Source: Linderina pennispora (Eukaryota > Kickxellomycota > Kickxellomycetes > Kickxellales > Kickxellaceae). From it: a stretch of 64,000 nucleotides of DNA. Shown here one piece after another: positions 46,020-58,017 of this stretch. The number at the start of each line of letters is the position of its first letter. Within the stretch, counting starts at the first letter, position 1. The DNA lies in the NCBI RefSeq assembly GCF_002104995.1, contig NW_024468250.1:682001-746000 (forward strand), written 5' to 3'. The notes beneath the pieces were generated by a model that was not told the DNA's origin, ran no database searches, and worked only from the letters and a program-made list of their open reading frames with translations. The position numbers and the translations under genes are program-made.

Positions 46020-48407
46020 ATGATGTTTGGCAATATCAATTCCTCTGGCGCGACGATCGACGGGCGGCAGCACGGCGAGGCCAACGACATTCTCCTGCCG
46101 AACCAGACCGGGCGGGTGCAGAAAGTGGCCGTGGACATCGGCGGCAGCCTGGCCAAAGGTGGTGTATTTCACAGCATCCGACAGCAGCGACCAGGGCGGG
46201 CGCATGCACTTCCAGGCATTCGAGACCGACAATGTCGAAAAGTGCGTGGCGTTTATCCGCAATCTGCTGGACAGCAGCCAGCCACCCTCATCGGTGCCAG
46301 CCACTCAGGAGCCTGGAGTCGATAGCCCGGTGATCCGGGCCACGGGCGGCGGCGCGCACCGGTTCCGCGATCTCCTGGACCGCGAGCTGGGCGTGCAGAT
46401 CGAGGTGGTCGAGGAGATGGAGAGCCTCATCAAGGGACTGAACTTCCTGATCAGAGAGGTCGCCGACGAGGTGTTCACGTATTCGGAGGACGCGCCGATG
46501 CAGTTCGAGAACCTGGCCAGCGACGATTTCTTCCCGTACATGCTGGTGAACATTGGCTCGGGCGTCAGCATCCTGAAGGTCACAAGCGAGAATGAGTACG
46601 AGCGCATCAGCGGCACATCGTTGGGCGGTGGCACGCTATGGGGGTTGCTCAATCTGCTGACGGGCGTGCGGTCGTTTGACGAGATGCTGGAGATGACAAA
46701 GACCGGCGACAACACCAAGGTCGACATGATGGTGGGCGACATTTACGGCACAAACTACGACAAGATCGGGCTCAAGGCCACCAACATTGCGTCGACCATG
46801 GCCGGTGTCTACCGCAAGTCGCTCGACAAGCAGTTCGATGATGCCGACATTGCGCGGTCGCTGCTGTACATGGTCAGCAACAACATCGGCCAGATTGCCT
46901 ACCTGAACGCCCGGCTACATAACGTCAAGCGCATATACTTTGGCGGCTATTTCATCCGCGGCCACCCGCTGACCATGCACACGCTGTCGTATGCCATCAA
47001 CTTTTGGTCCAAGGGCGAAATGCGTGCTCTGTTTTTGCGCCACGAGGGATTCCTGGGTGCTACCGGCGCCTTCGTCAAGTCCAGACATGCCTTCGTCGCG
47101 GTCCTCGCCGACCCTGTCGCCGCGCACGCCGCCGACGGCGCTGCAGGGCTAAGGCCAGGCGGCACAAATCGTATTCGTTCACAGAAAACTTCTCCTATCA
47201 CAGAGACGATCGCCGATGATGCAGTCAGTGCGCTGGGCGTGCTGGACCGCCAGCCGTCGCAGCTACTGCCATTGCCGCAGCTGGTCAACAGTACACGGAC
47301 GCCGTACTCGCCAGACACAGTTGACTTGTCTACCGATACCAAGCAGCGCTCATACTGGATCTCGGCCATGGAGAAAAACACCAACGGGCTGCTGGAGCTG
47401 GCCGACAACGGGGCATTGGAGTGCGGGCCAGACACGCAGAGTAAGATGACTGGGTTCGTCGCCCTGTACCTGAAGCATTTGCGGCGGCTGCGCGAGCAGC
47501 CACAGGCATACGGCCTGATCTCTGTGCGAATGCTGCTGGGGCTGCGTGAACAGTGTCTGCACGAGGTTGGACTCGAGGACATCTTTGCCCATGTCAAGGA
47601 GCGCGAGACCGACGCCGCCCTGCTGGCGCTGCCCGAGGTGATCCAGGAGACCGACCGGATTTCCGACCAGTCGCAGCGGCTGACGACGGTCCTACAGAAC
47701 GTTCTGGCCGGGAACATGTTTGACTGGGGGTCGACGTCCCTGCGCGACAAGCTGGCCAGCGGTAATCTAGACTTTGCTCACGCGCGCACCACATTCGCCA
47801 GACGCCCGCAGTTCGACAACACTGAAGCAATTCGTCGGTGCTGTCATCAGCGGCAGAGCGTACCGCAAGGCCGTGATATTCGTTGACAACAGCGGTGCCG
47901 ATGTATGTCTGGGCATTCTGCCGCTGGCGCGCTCCCTCCTGGCGTCAGGCACCGACGTTGTCCTGGCAGCCAACTCGCGGACCGGCGCTGAACGACGTGA
48001 CCGAGGTCGAGCTGGTCGACATTGTGTGCCGGGCCGCACACATCGACTCGATTCTGGACATGGGCTGGCGCGAGGGCAGGCTGCAGGTGTGCGGCACGGG
48101 CAGCAGCGGGCCGTGTCTGGATCTGCGCAAGCTGGACGAGCGGCCTGGTGCGCCATTGCGCAGGCTGCCGATCTGGTTGTCATTGTCGGGATGGGCCGCG
48201 CAATCCACTCCAATTACCGCGCCGTGTTCACGTGCGACTCGCTGAAACTTCGCCGTATTCAAGAACCAGATGGCCGCCGATGCTGCGGGGGCCCAGATCT
48301 ACGATGGCCTGTGCTGGTACGAGCCTGGCCAATGGTCAATAGGATATTTTCGAATGGCAGTAGGCAGAATGCCATGGGCAGTAGATCCAGTCATTTCCTC
48401 CTTTTGA
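46020..48407 (+). CDS. PANK4-like fusion: pantothenate-kinase domain plus DUF89 phosphatase domain, six +1 breaks
   Basis: Start MMFGNINSSGATIDG, then the type II pantothenate kinase fold: VAVDIGGSLAK (phosphate loop), ATGGGAHRFRD, VNIGSGVSILKV, GTSLGGGTLWGLLNLL and HEGFLGATGAF. If the alignment holds, the catalytic Glu expected in GGGAYKFE is Arg here (HRFRD), so kinase activity may be lost, as reported for mammalian PANK4. The C-terminal half matches the DUF89 damage-control phosphatase part: GLISVRMLLGLREQCLHE, VIFVDNSGADVCLGI, PALNDVTEVEL, GTGSSGPCLDL and GMGRAIHSNY. That half is thought to hydrolyse phosphopantetheine-type metabolites. +1 breaks near 46160, 47820, 47985, 48150 (two) and 48250; correction gives about 793 aa. 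The last 30 residues are uncertain. Confidence 0.88.
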
Positions 48408-49254
48408 ACAAGGCTAGTAGCCAAAATGTCTGGCAGGAGGGACCCGAAGGAGGGGGTGAATCAAAAGTGATATGCACCGGGCTGCATAGCATGTGCATGG
48501 TGCATCTATCAATGACGTGAACCTTTCTACTCGGCCCGCCAGCCAGCCTGCCTGATGCTGGCTCGCAAGTAACGACTGGCAGTGTGAGAAGCGGGCGGGT
48601 GTTGATACCATCAGGCGGGAAAAACAAACCGGTGGGACCACAGAACGGGACCGAGGGGACATGTCGGGTCGGTTTCTTATTTGGCAGTGGGGCCGCATCC
48701 GCGTCTCAGTGGGCCGTCCTAGTGCTACGTGATGTATCCCGCCCATCACTGGCTCCGGCGCAAGATGCTGTTTGCGCTCGTCCTGCCACCCCCCAAAAAG
48801 ATAAACAGACATTTGCTCGCCACATATTGATAGACTCGAGTGCGCCCATGAGGAGGGCAAGCCGCACCACAACAACAGGCAAAAGCAGCGGGCCCTTGCT
48901 CATGCTGTGCGGCGGGCTTGTGGAGGGGAGCAAGGGGGATTCGCTGGCCTTGTCCCGCCATCCGCTTTCCCTCTCTCTCTCACTCACCAACTCGCCAATA
49001 AGTTTATTTCCCTTCTTTTGCTCTCTGACAGCAGGAACGCAGCTAGCCAGCCTCCCCTGTCGATTATCCCCCAGTCCGGCCAGTGCATGCCTATTGCAAA
49101 GCAACAGTATTTCCCTCTGCTCATAGACTTTTTTACTCGCAATTCCACACCTCTTTTTCCTCTGCAGGAATTGGCCTTCTTCTATTTTTCACCTCTTGTT
49201 TTTTTCCCAAGCACATTCCTTTTTTTTTCCCTTCCCTTCCCCCCTTGTACTAGT
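48408..49254. promoter_or_regulatory. Intergenic and leader of the ZDS gene
   Basis: 847 nt. From about 48970 to 49254 the plus strand is strongly pyrimidine-rich (CTCTCTCTCTC at 48968-48982, then long T/C runs), looking like a long 5' leader. No separate gene is supported. Confidence 0.5.
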
Positions 49255-51896
49255 ATGCTGACTTCTGGGCAGAGTCGCAGAGGGTCGCTTGATGCGACTC
49301 CAAATCGCATGCCGCGGCGTCGGTCAGCCAGCGACCTGCGGAATCACGAACCAAATGACAGCGGCGACGAGCCATCGGCAGAGTCGCCGGGCAATTCAGG
49401 CAATCCCGACGAGTGGCTCACAGACGAGCTGGAGGCGGTGGGCGAGCTGAAGCGCGGGGCCATCGCGGCGCGGTTTCCGGAGGAGTTCAGTGTGGATTCG
49501 GATTTCCTCAATCAGGCGGCAAATGTCTGGCTGCCGGCGCGGCTGCATCCGGAGATAGCGCCGGGCGAGTTCCAAGAGTGGATAAAGCTGCACGGCAGCC
49601 AGCTGAGCAAGATGGAGGACAGCGTGCATCGGCGCAAGTCGATTCTGAGCTACTCGTACACGGACGTGGAGCAGCGGGACGGCGCGCTGCCCGAAGCCGG
49701 CAGAGAGCGCAGCGGCGCTGCGTCGCCGCAACACAACGGGGCTGATGCGCCGCAAGACGTTTATTGAGCGGGTGAATGAGGACGACGGGGATGCGCCGTT
49801 TCTGGTGCAGAGCACGGCCAAGTCAGTCGCTGAAGCGCAGCCGCCTGGCGAACAAGCGCCGGGACTCTTCAGCGAGCACGGGGTCGGCGCGGCGTGGCCG
49901 CAGGAAGGCCCATGAGGCGACAACGCCGAGCGTGTCGAGCCCGCTGGCACCGCCGGTGGCCGCACCCGAGGATCGACGACGAGGAGGTGGGGCTGGCTGG
50001 AACCGCGCTGCCACCGAGCGAGAAGGCGCCCGAGGGCAAGCGCATGTCGACTGCCGAGATCCTGAAGCAGATTACCGCCGAGGTCGAGGACTTTGGCTTC
50101 GACGACTTCAACCTGGACGAGCTGGGCTCGTACAGCAAGAACAGCATGTCGTCGCCGCCCCCGCCTGTCCCCCGTGCCACGCCCTCGTTCCCGTCGGCCG
50201 CGGGGTCGCAGCAAAGGCCTTTGTCGTCGTCCTCGTCGACTTCTTCGCGCCCCACCACCCCCCAGCAACAGCAGCATCAACCTCCTCGCCCGCAAACCCA
50301 GCCACAGTCGAAGCAGCAGCAGCAGCAGCAGCAGCAGAAACTGCCTCAGCAGCAGAAAAAGCAGGAGCCGGCTGGCGGCAACCAGGAGGCCAGCAACATG
50401 TACCACCAGCATCCCCCTGTGCCTAGTCACCACCTCCCTCCGGTCCCCAGCAATGCGCCGCCGACTAGTATCCCTCAGCAGCCGCAGGTCCAGCACCCTC
50501 AGCCACAGCCTCAGGCTCCTCAGAGGCAGGGTCCTCCGTCTGGCTCGTTGCCGCAATTGCCCTCGCCTGCCACAATCCCAGCAGCAACCTCAGCATAAAC
50601 CAAGTGTGTCACCCCCTCCCATAGAGGGTCCTTCTCAGAAGCAGCAGCAGCACCAGCGGATCCCCTCAGTCTCCCATGAGCCTGAGGAGCTGCACCAACA
50701 GCAGCAGCAACCGCGCAAAACTGTGACACACAAAAAGTCGGGGTCATGGTGGCAGTGGGGCGGCAAAGACAAGACCCAGGACAGCAGCTCTAGCAATAGT
50801 GTGCCAGAGCCCGCAGCCCGCTCGCAGAGCGACAATACCGGCCGCGAGTCGCCAGCCCTTGCTGGCCCAGCCATGCATCATGCACATACCATGAGCGAAG
50901 CTACGCCGCCCCGCAAGGCCAAGCTTCCCTCGCCAATCTCATTCCTGAACCGCAAGGGTAAGGGCAAAAAGGACCACCACAACGGCCATAGCGCACAGCA
51001 GCAGGCCGCCCGTACCGAGCCCCCTGCCAATGGCTCGTCGCCCACACCGCCGCCACCTAGCAATGCGGCTCCCAGCACCGCCTCGGCCGCGCAGGATGCG
51101 GACAGCGATGTGGAGAAGCGGGTGGAGAGCGCTAGGCAAGCCAATCCCGAGCATCCTGACGCCGCAGCGCCCGCCGCCCACTGCCCGCCTCGGGACTGGC
51201 TCGAACCGCCTGCCAATCCACATCGAGCGCGCGATCTACCGCCTGGCGTCCATCAAGCTGGCGAACCCGCGGCGGCCACTGCAGCAACAGGTGCTGCTAT
51301 CCAATATGATGTTCTGGTACCTCGAGCTGATCAATCCGAGGTCGCAGCAGGCGCAGCACCAGCCCCCGTCGTCGCCGGGACCTAACCAGCAACAAGGACC
51401 GCAGCAGCAGCAGCACATGGATCAGCAGCAACAGCAACAGCAACAGCAACAGTCTCAACAGCAGCAACAGCGGAATGATGCGACAAGCGCCTAATAATTA
51501 CCCGCAGGGTCCAGCAGCAGCAACAGCAGCAGAACCAGCAGAACCAGCAGCCGGCCCCCATGGATGCTGGCGACCGGTCAGACCGGCGGGGTGGCAAGAG
51601 GTCAGGCCAAAAGTCACGCGACAGGCAATGGTGGCCGGAGGCGGTCATCAGGTACACATGGCGGCGGCAGTTCTGGCGGCGAGCGCGTAGTAATGAGGTC
51701 GCCCCAGTATGAGCGCCAGCAGCAGCAAATCTACATGAGCCCAGCTGGCTACAACATGCAGCCCGGCCACCAGCAGCAGCAGCCGTTCCGCACCCAGTCT
51801 CCAGTATCCAACCATAGCAGCAGCGACCCTGATGAGGACGACGACGTGCCACTGGCCCTGTACCGTGGCGAGCGGAATGCCATGAGCATCGGATAA
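49255..51896 (+). CDS. ZDS1: Zds1/Zds2-type regulator with polyQ, about eight +1 breaks
   Basis: Zds proteins bind PP2A-Cdc55 and steer mitotic entry and polarity. The diagnostic C-terminal domain is at about 51206-51340: RLPIHIERAIYRLASIKLANPRRPLQQQV, then LLSNMMFWYLELIN. The N-terminus contains WLTDELEAVGELKRGAIAARFPEEF and RRRNTTGLMRRKTFIERV, the conserved N-terminal Zds region. Between them are Pro/Gln/Ser-rich tracts with CAG runs (50310-50340, 50640-50710), and more CAG runs follow the Zds domain. The tail ends DDDVPLALYRGERNAMSIG. Frame moves +1 near 49715, 49820, 49930, 50590, 51110 and three times between 51480 and 51670; correction gives about 877 aa. Positions of breaks inside the low-complexity part are approximate. 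Confidence 0.82.
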
Positions 51897-52627
51897 GACT
51901 GCGAATACTGTTTTTACCAAAAAAATCGCAAGTTATTGTGACAGCGTCTCCTTTTCTAATAGTTCCATTCCTTCTTCCTTGCTAGCCTTTCTACAAAGTC
52001 TTCAGCCAGCTGACCTTTTATCATTCTACTTTTCAATATCTATTCCTTCACTTCCTTTGTTAATATCATCCACACCCCTGACCTGAGCTGTTTCTGCCGC
52101 AGCAGCATCAGCGCACATTTCTCCACAAACCGCGCATTTGCATACATTTAATCTCACTCTTACGACTGTAAACGACTGAAAAGATCATGTATGGCAACGT
52201 CACCAGGCACCCCATCTCCGTATGTTATGTGTGACCTGATATTAAGTAGAATCCCATCTCCAGATGCCAATTAGCCTGGCCAACTGTTGAATGTAGTGAA
52301 CCAAGCTCAGGCACATTAGGCAAGGACCGAAAATGACCGAAAATATGCAAGCACGGAGATATCAACAATTGGACCTAAAAATACACTGCATAAACCGGCT
52401 CGCATGCTTGGGTTTGCGTGCCTTTTACATGCAATTTCTGCATCGCATCTCCCCACCAGAAATCCCTTGCGCTCGATATCTTGCTTATAAAGATTGGGCT
52501 GCTTTGATTTCAGGGACATCTTGCGACCTGGGTATAAAACGGTACACGATATCCCCATCCCAGAGATGCACAATACAACCGCACCTTCGTTTCTTCCCTA
52601 CCTTGACTTTTAGACTACTTGCAAAAT
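51897..52627. promoter_or_regulatory. 3' flank of ZDS gene and promoter of small secreted protein
   Basis: 731 nt. TATAAAA at 52533-52539, 95 nt before the ATG at 52628, followed by a T/C-rich leader. No other gene. Confidence 0.5.
52533..52539 (+). promoter_or_regulatory. TATA box of the small secreted protein gene
   Basis: GGTATAAAACGG context, 95 nt upstream of the ATG. Confidence 0.55.
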
Positions 52628-52987
52628 ATGAAGATTTCCTTTGCTCTCCTTGCCCTGGCCACCACCGCTGTGTTTGCCGCGCCCACGCCCGACACTTACG
52701 ATAAGCGCGCAGTCGTCAACTTTGCTGCTCTGCAGCAGGCCGCCAAGAGCTACAGCTCACAGGCCATACAGATTCGCAACGCCATCGACCAACTGCAGAA
52801 AACCAAAAACCAAATTTCAGGCAGCCTGTCGGGCAAGACAAAGTCGGACCTGAACGCCGCTCATTACAAGGCGATTGGGAACCTGGATGCCGCAGCAAAA
52901 GCGGTGTCAAGCATGGCTGGACAGATTAACAAGCTTATTGCCTCGTACCAAGGCGCCGAAGGCAGGAACCCGGACTTTTTCAACTAG
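52628..52987 (+). CDS. Small secreted protein with dibasic processing site, 119 aa
   Basis: Family not recognised. The N-terminus MKISFALLALATTAVFAAPTP is a clear signal peptide. It is followed by a short propeptide ending YDKR, a Kex2-type site, so the mature chain would start AVVNFAALQQ. The mature part (about 89 residues) has no Cys and is rich in Ala/Gln/Ser, with heptad-like spacing (LQQAAKSYSSQAIQIRNAIDQLQ, LDAAAKAVSSMAGQINKL) suggesting helical hairpins. A strong TATA box and short leader support a real, inducible gene. It resembles the general form of fungal hydrophilic secreted helical proteins; function unknown. Confidence 0.75.
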   Translation: MKISFALLALATTAVFAAPTPDTYDKRAVVNFAALQQAAKSYSSQAIQIRNAIDQLQKTKNQISGSLSGKTKSDLNAAHYKAIGNLDAAAKAVSSMAGQINKLIASYQGAEGRNPDFFN

Positions 52988-54285
52988 AATGTCTTCTCCG
53001 TAGACTCTTTTCAAAAGTATATGAACGCGCTTTCAGATAATGCTAATTGCTTTTATGCCAACCAAGAGCACGCATTGAAATTAATTAAACCTCTGACTGC
53101 ACGCTAGAAGCACATGAAATAGCTCCTAGATTTGACGCGGCAGTCAGATTGCAGCGCATTGTTTACAGCTTGCCGTCTATCGCTCGCCATTTGCATGTCT
53201 GTGCCTCTCATTGGTAGATGCACGTGTGCATACCAGCCATGCACCAAGCCTCCCCATTTCTGAACCTCTTTCCAGCAGGGGTCGCCAGATGGTGTGGTTA
53301 AAAGGATGGATCCGAAAGTAAACTGACGGGAGGGAAAGGTGTGCAGGATGCGCTGCATGGCTAGGCTAGTCTCCTTTTCTGAGGACATAAGCGTCCTGGC
53401 GCTTTGGCAGGCAATCCTACTCGAAAGAACAGGGCTAGGACTGTGGAAATCAGCGCACTGACTCTTGGAATATGGAGCGGATGATGAGTTGTAAAGGTTA
53501 AATAACGGAAACTCCTGCCAGTACAAAGCACAGGCAAATTCAAAAATACTGAGTGAACCCACCATGGCAGCAAGGGGTTCTGCTGACTACATGTTCAGTC
53601 AGTTTTTCTTCAACCAGTGGCCAAAGTACCAATGAACACATTTCTCACCCCGTCTCCAGCACTGTGCATAGTATCCGTACCATACATGCACCCACAAAAG
53701 ACACTGCAAACAGCTCACAGCTGAAAACACAGAGTGAAGACTTGCATTCCGTGCCATCAAGGCAGGAAAACAGCCACTCGTGCAGATTTCCTATCCCAGT
53801 GCACTCTCCTGTAGCAGGTGAGGCAGTGTCCAGAAAGCAGGATACCATCCTGCCAAGTGGGTATTTGCATTTCTCCAAGTGGTGGCTTACCTGTTCACCT
53901 GCTCACCTGTGCCTTTATGTCGCCCTTCCTGTGCATGCTCCAGCAACCAGCCGAGATATCATTGGCTTGCCGGATGGCCCTGAGGCTTAATATGTCTATA
54001 TATGGGCACATCAGGTGGCCGCGTAATCGGATACGCTTTTCCGTGCATTTGCAGCTCCTTCACTTTGAAGAACCGTGCCATTGCAAAAAGGTTGTCAAAA
54101 AGCAGCACGCTGTGTAGAGTATTTCAAAAGGGGGTATGAAACTCAGGAGAGCATCGCCCACCCTGCCTCTACTCCTCATTGCCTTTCCCATTCCCGGACA
54201 TCTGGCTATTCCTGCTCTACTTACTTCACCGCACCATCTTCTCTAGTTCTTCTTAAACCATCCTCATCCACCCTCCCTCTTCATC
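52988..54285. other. 1.3-kb gene-poor spacer
   Basis: No coding frame with family-like sequence. A 153-codon minus-strand frame (53104-53565) looks random. The 3' end (54160-54285) is CT-rich like a leader for the next gene. Confidence 0.5.
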
Positions 54286-55951
54286 ATGGTTCACCGAAGT
54301 GATGGTCGTGACTGGCGCTTTGAGCTGCCTCTCAATCCCGTGAAAGTCAGCGAGAACTCAGTTGGTCCTGTCTCAACGATGAGCGACTACTTTTACGTGG
54401 AGAGTTTCGTCAAGACATGTCCAACCCGTGTCAACGAGCTGACAGCCAACGCCTTCACCGTCCTGATCCTGGAAAGTAATGACCCCTGTGACTGCGATGT
54501 CCCCTCGTGCGAAAAATCCCACAAGCGCATATGGCGCTCGAACCTGCGTACAATTGACCTACTTCGGAAGCGCCATCTGATTAAGGAGTTCCGGGTCATC
54601 GCACACGGCGTGAGTAAAAAGCTGCTGAACATCAATCAGGAGCTGACTAAGCTTGCAGATTCTCTGGGCGGACCCTTGGCAACTGTGCGTAAGATCCTAT
54701 TCCTTGGTAGAGGATTGATACAGGCAGGTGCTGAGGACCTGGACTGCTGGCAATGCAGACTCCTGAAGTTGCTGCGAAGGTCTACCACAGGTTATTCCCA
54801 AACGTCAGTGATCTCACGTTCCATCGACAACGCAAGTGGGGAGTATCGGCTGGATACACTAAGCTACCACCAGATAGATGCACTCTATTCGAACAGACAT
54901 TCACAAAGTATATGTACCAGCTGGAAGCCCTTCAACTTCACCTGACGACGCCTTTAGAGTTTCACAAATTCTGCGAAAATCTGTCTTCGCTGTCGATAAA
55001 CATCCAGCACATTCGCCGCCACCGCGATTTGCCATTGATTCCTGCTCTTCGTCTGCGGTTTCTCTACCTACTTCGAATTGATGGACCCATCCCTTGGAAT
55101 CTCTTTGAGTTGGATCGAAGGGCAGCTAGTTTTTCAGAGTTTAGTGAAGATTGACTTCACATTTGTCGTAAACGCCGAAAACAAGACGGCATTCCCCGGA
55201 TACCAGTACCCCATCGACTTCCCGGTGTTGGGTTCTTTGCGTGTCACCAACGCCATAGGTGTGTACGACAATATTTACGCATATTTCACTTCTAACACAC
55301 TCAGAAGGCTGGTGGTTAAGGATGACCCAGATGCTTTCGAGCATATCGATTGGCGTGTCCTGCAAACTGTGCAGCGGTTTGAGATAGAACATCCCACAGG
55401 GGAGTTCTACAAGCGCGAGTACTCATCAGACAGTATCCAGAAACTGTTCGCCCAAGAGTCCGCAGTCCGCGAGGTCGTCATGCTCGGCCCGGTCTACTAT
55501 ACACTGCCTCGCACCATCAACTGGCACAACCTGGTCTTGCTCGACATTGCAGTGGCCATTGCCGACAAGGACATGCTCGGCAATATGGTGGCACAGCTGC
55601 CGCACCTGGAATCGCTGCATATCAACTGCGTGTCGATGCTTACAAAAGACGCTTGCGACACGGTTTACCCCTGATCAGAAGACCGTTCCTGAAGGACTCG
55701 AAGTGACTATCGACGAGGAGTACGCTGAAGAGAATCCATACCGGGCGCTCAGTTGGAGGTTGAGGCTGCTTGATATCTACGCTGACAAGGCATTCGATGT
55801 GGACGGGTTCTGCCAACTTCTTTGCCGCTTGCCGCGTGTGACGAGCTGTGCGATCAATGGCACGCAAGCCGCAGAGGTGAATCGCTTGCTGTATGGCCAC
55901 TATCTAATGAAGCGGTATATCCACTTCTACAATTACTATGCACCCTATTAG
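54286..55951 (+). CDS. Orphan leucine-rich (F-box-family-like) protein, about four frame breaks
   Basis: Starts MVHRSDGRDWRFELPLNPVKV. No named family is recognised, but the layout (about 550 aa; Leu-rich repeats such as LPHLESLHINCV, LSWRLRLLDIYAD, LCRLPRVTSCAING; no signal peptide) resembles the lineage-specific leucine-rich genes in the F-box array. The N-terminus lacks the clear LNQVC..WR F-box-like motif of that array. Frame changes: near 54735 (+2 or -1), 55100 (+1) and 55650 (+1). Correction gives about 553 aa ending YYAPY. GC content is higher than in the array genes, so it is not a recent copy. Substrate-recognition role is a guess. Confidence 0.6.
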
Positions 55952-57453
55952 CCTCATCTGTTTTATTAATATTCCACATTAACAAACACCATCTTAGCAT
56001 ACAAAAGCAAGTAGGTGAATACCACAAATCACTATTTACCATCCTATGTATTCTAAAAATGGCCAGGTGCTTAGGGCAGTGCATATGCATGACAAGCTGA
56101 TATCGCTATTTTTGCTGATATTCTCTAATACATGTTCTCTTGTTGAGGGCTGGCACAAGGATAACTTCAAGGGAATCTACCCTCTACTTTGTTCATTCTT
56201 CATAGAAATCACACATTGCAGCCCTGATTTAAAATGTGATAGTTCGCTGAGTGGTATTCAGGGTTAAATGACCACGTATAAAAACGCAATCAGTGCTTCA
56301 GATACCTCAACCTACTTTTCCTTGCGGGTTTTCAATTTTCTCTATCTAATCTGACAATTGTTTTGTTTTTCTTGGTTCAACTTTAATAATCGATACATGG
56401 AGGTGTGAGATCAGTGCGTGTTTTCGATAGGGTTCTACTAGTCGACTATATTCCGAATATTGGTTTTGCATGTATCTTAGACCATGTCAGCACTGGTAGT
56501 GGAGCATATGAAGAAAATAAATGATGCATAGTGAGACAGCGTCATGTTGTTTATGGTATACCTTGTATTTCGGCTCACTCATTTCAGATGCCGGTCTACT
56601 GAGCCGATTGAGCCATAGGTAGGATACAATCGGGTTGACCGGGTGAGGCTTGGCATCCTAAATACGCCACCTGGGACCTGTGTCTGCTGTTTGCGTTTGG
56701 TTTAGTGCAGCTTCATCTGACAGTGGCTGTCATATATGGTCAAAACAAAAACTAAACAATCATCTGTCTATGCGGAAGCAGCTCGGGGTTATGCGTGCTT
56801 CGCACCTCAAAAATGTTGCGATCCATGAGCAATTCGGATACTGGTGTGATAAAGCCTTATAGAGTAAGTCGACTGGAGCGCATGCGGCAGTATGCATCGG
56901 TCATCCGCTCAGTCCGGGCATTAAGGAATATCTCTTCGCTTGGGCAAAATAAGCCCCCTAGTAGAAGATAACTCCTCACCAGTCCTCCAGCTCAACTCCT
57001 GGTTATTTTGCTGGCATAGTTGGAACCAGATTTGTATAGCAGAGGCTTTACATTCAGTTGTTTTTGACCGTTCTGTCTCATGTTTGGCAATCCTGCAGAT
57101 ACAGAGCAATGGCGCCGCAAACTAGTGGCAATGAACGCCTTCTACACTGGAAAGGAAAATGTTCGCAATAGTTGTTATTTTCCTTCTTGTCAATGACCAT
57201 TATCAAGTTGTTATGGATGCTCTGAATATGTGCCACAAGCTATGGATGCTTAAAACAGCAAAAGCAGTGAAGAGCTGTAGGCTGTACCCAGTATTTTAAC
57301 TAAATCATAACTTTTTTGAGATTGTGGATATATAAAAACTGATGCAACTCTCCCACTGAAGCTATCTAACTGAGCTCCAATTTTCCTTCAATATTTTCCT
57401 GCACCCAACTTTGAATAGTGACATAATATTCGGTCGATAGGAAAGTCAAGATC

Positions 57454-57543
57454 ATGGCCACTCAACTCTCGAACACCCTTGCTTTGAATCGCAAGAACAA
57501 CGAAGATCAGGGAGAAGGAGATGATCTCGCTACTCCTTTTTAA
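57454..57543 (+). pseudogene. Possible 5' relic of a gene (29 codons)
   Basis: TATA box 125 nt upstream, pyrimidine-rich leader, ATG, then 29 hydrophilic codons and TAA. It may be a decayed gene start, or a tiny real gene. Low support. Confidence 0.2.
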
Positions 57544-58017
57544 CACTTGTGTTGGTAGCTACAAGACCACCGGGTCTACCGCCTGAACCCAACATGCAGT
57601 CGGGAAAGAAGCCAACTCTCATCCAAGTAGCAGAGGTTATAGCGAGAGGTGGGAATGGTTAGTCCATAGCCTTACGCTGAAGTTGCTGCCTTCCACCGAG
57701 AGTGATTACCTCTTTAAAGTATATCTTGCAACTTGAACCTACAAAAGAGAAGATAGAGCGTGTGGTTAGTATTAGTTTTGTTCTGCGAGAGGAGGCTAAT
57801 AAAACGAATAGTTAACAGGTTTGAATTCATCAAGAGATCAAGAGAATAAATGTAAAGAAACCGTTGGAGAGAACAGAGAAAGGCATGGAGAACATTAGGG
57901 TGAGGAGAACGGAAAGGGCGGGCGGCAAGTGTTGGGCATATAGCCTCATGCTGCGCAATGTTGCAACATCAGTTTGATGCAACAGGTGTGCATAGCAAAG
58001 AAAGGTCATTTTCAGAC

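Noticed and set aside
49396-50556. 386-codon minus-strand open frame
   Set aside because: Antisense to the ZDS gene. Leu/Arg runs are the reverse complement of CAG and Ser/Pro repeats.
53104-53565. 153-codon minus-strand frame
   Set aside because: No recognisable motif or promoter; judged chance.
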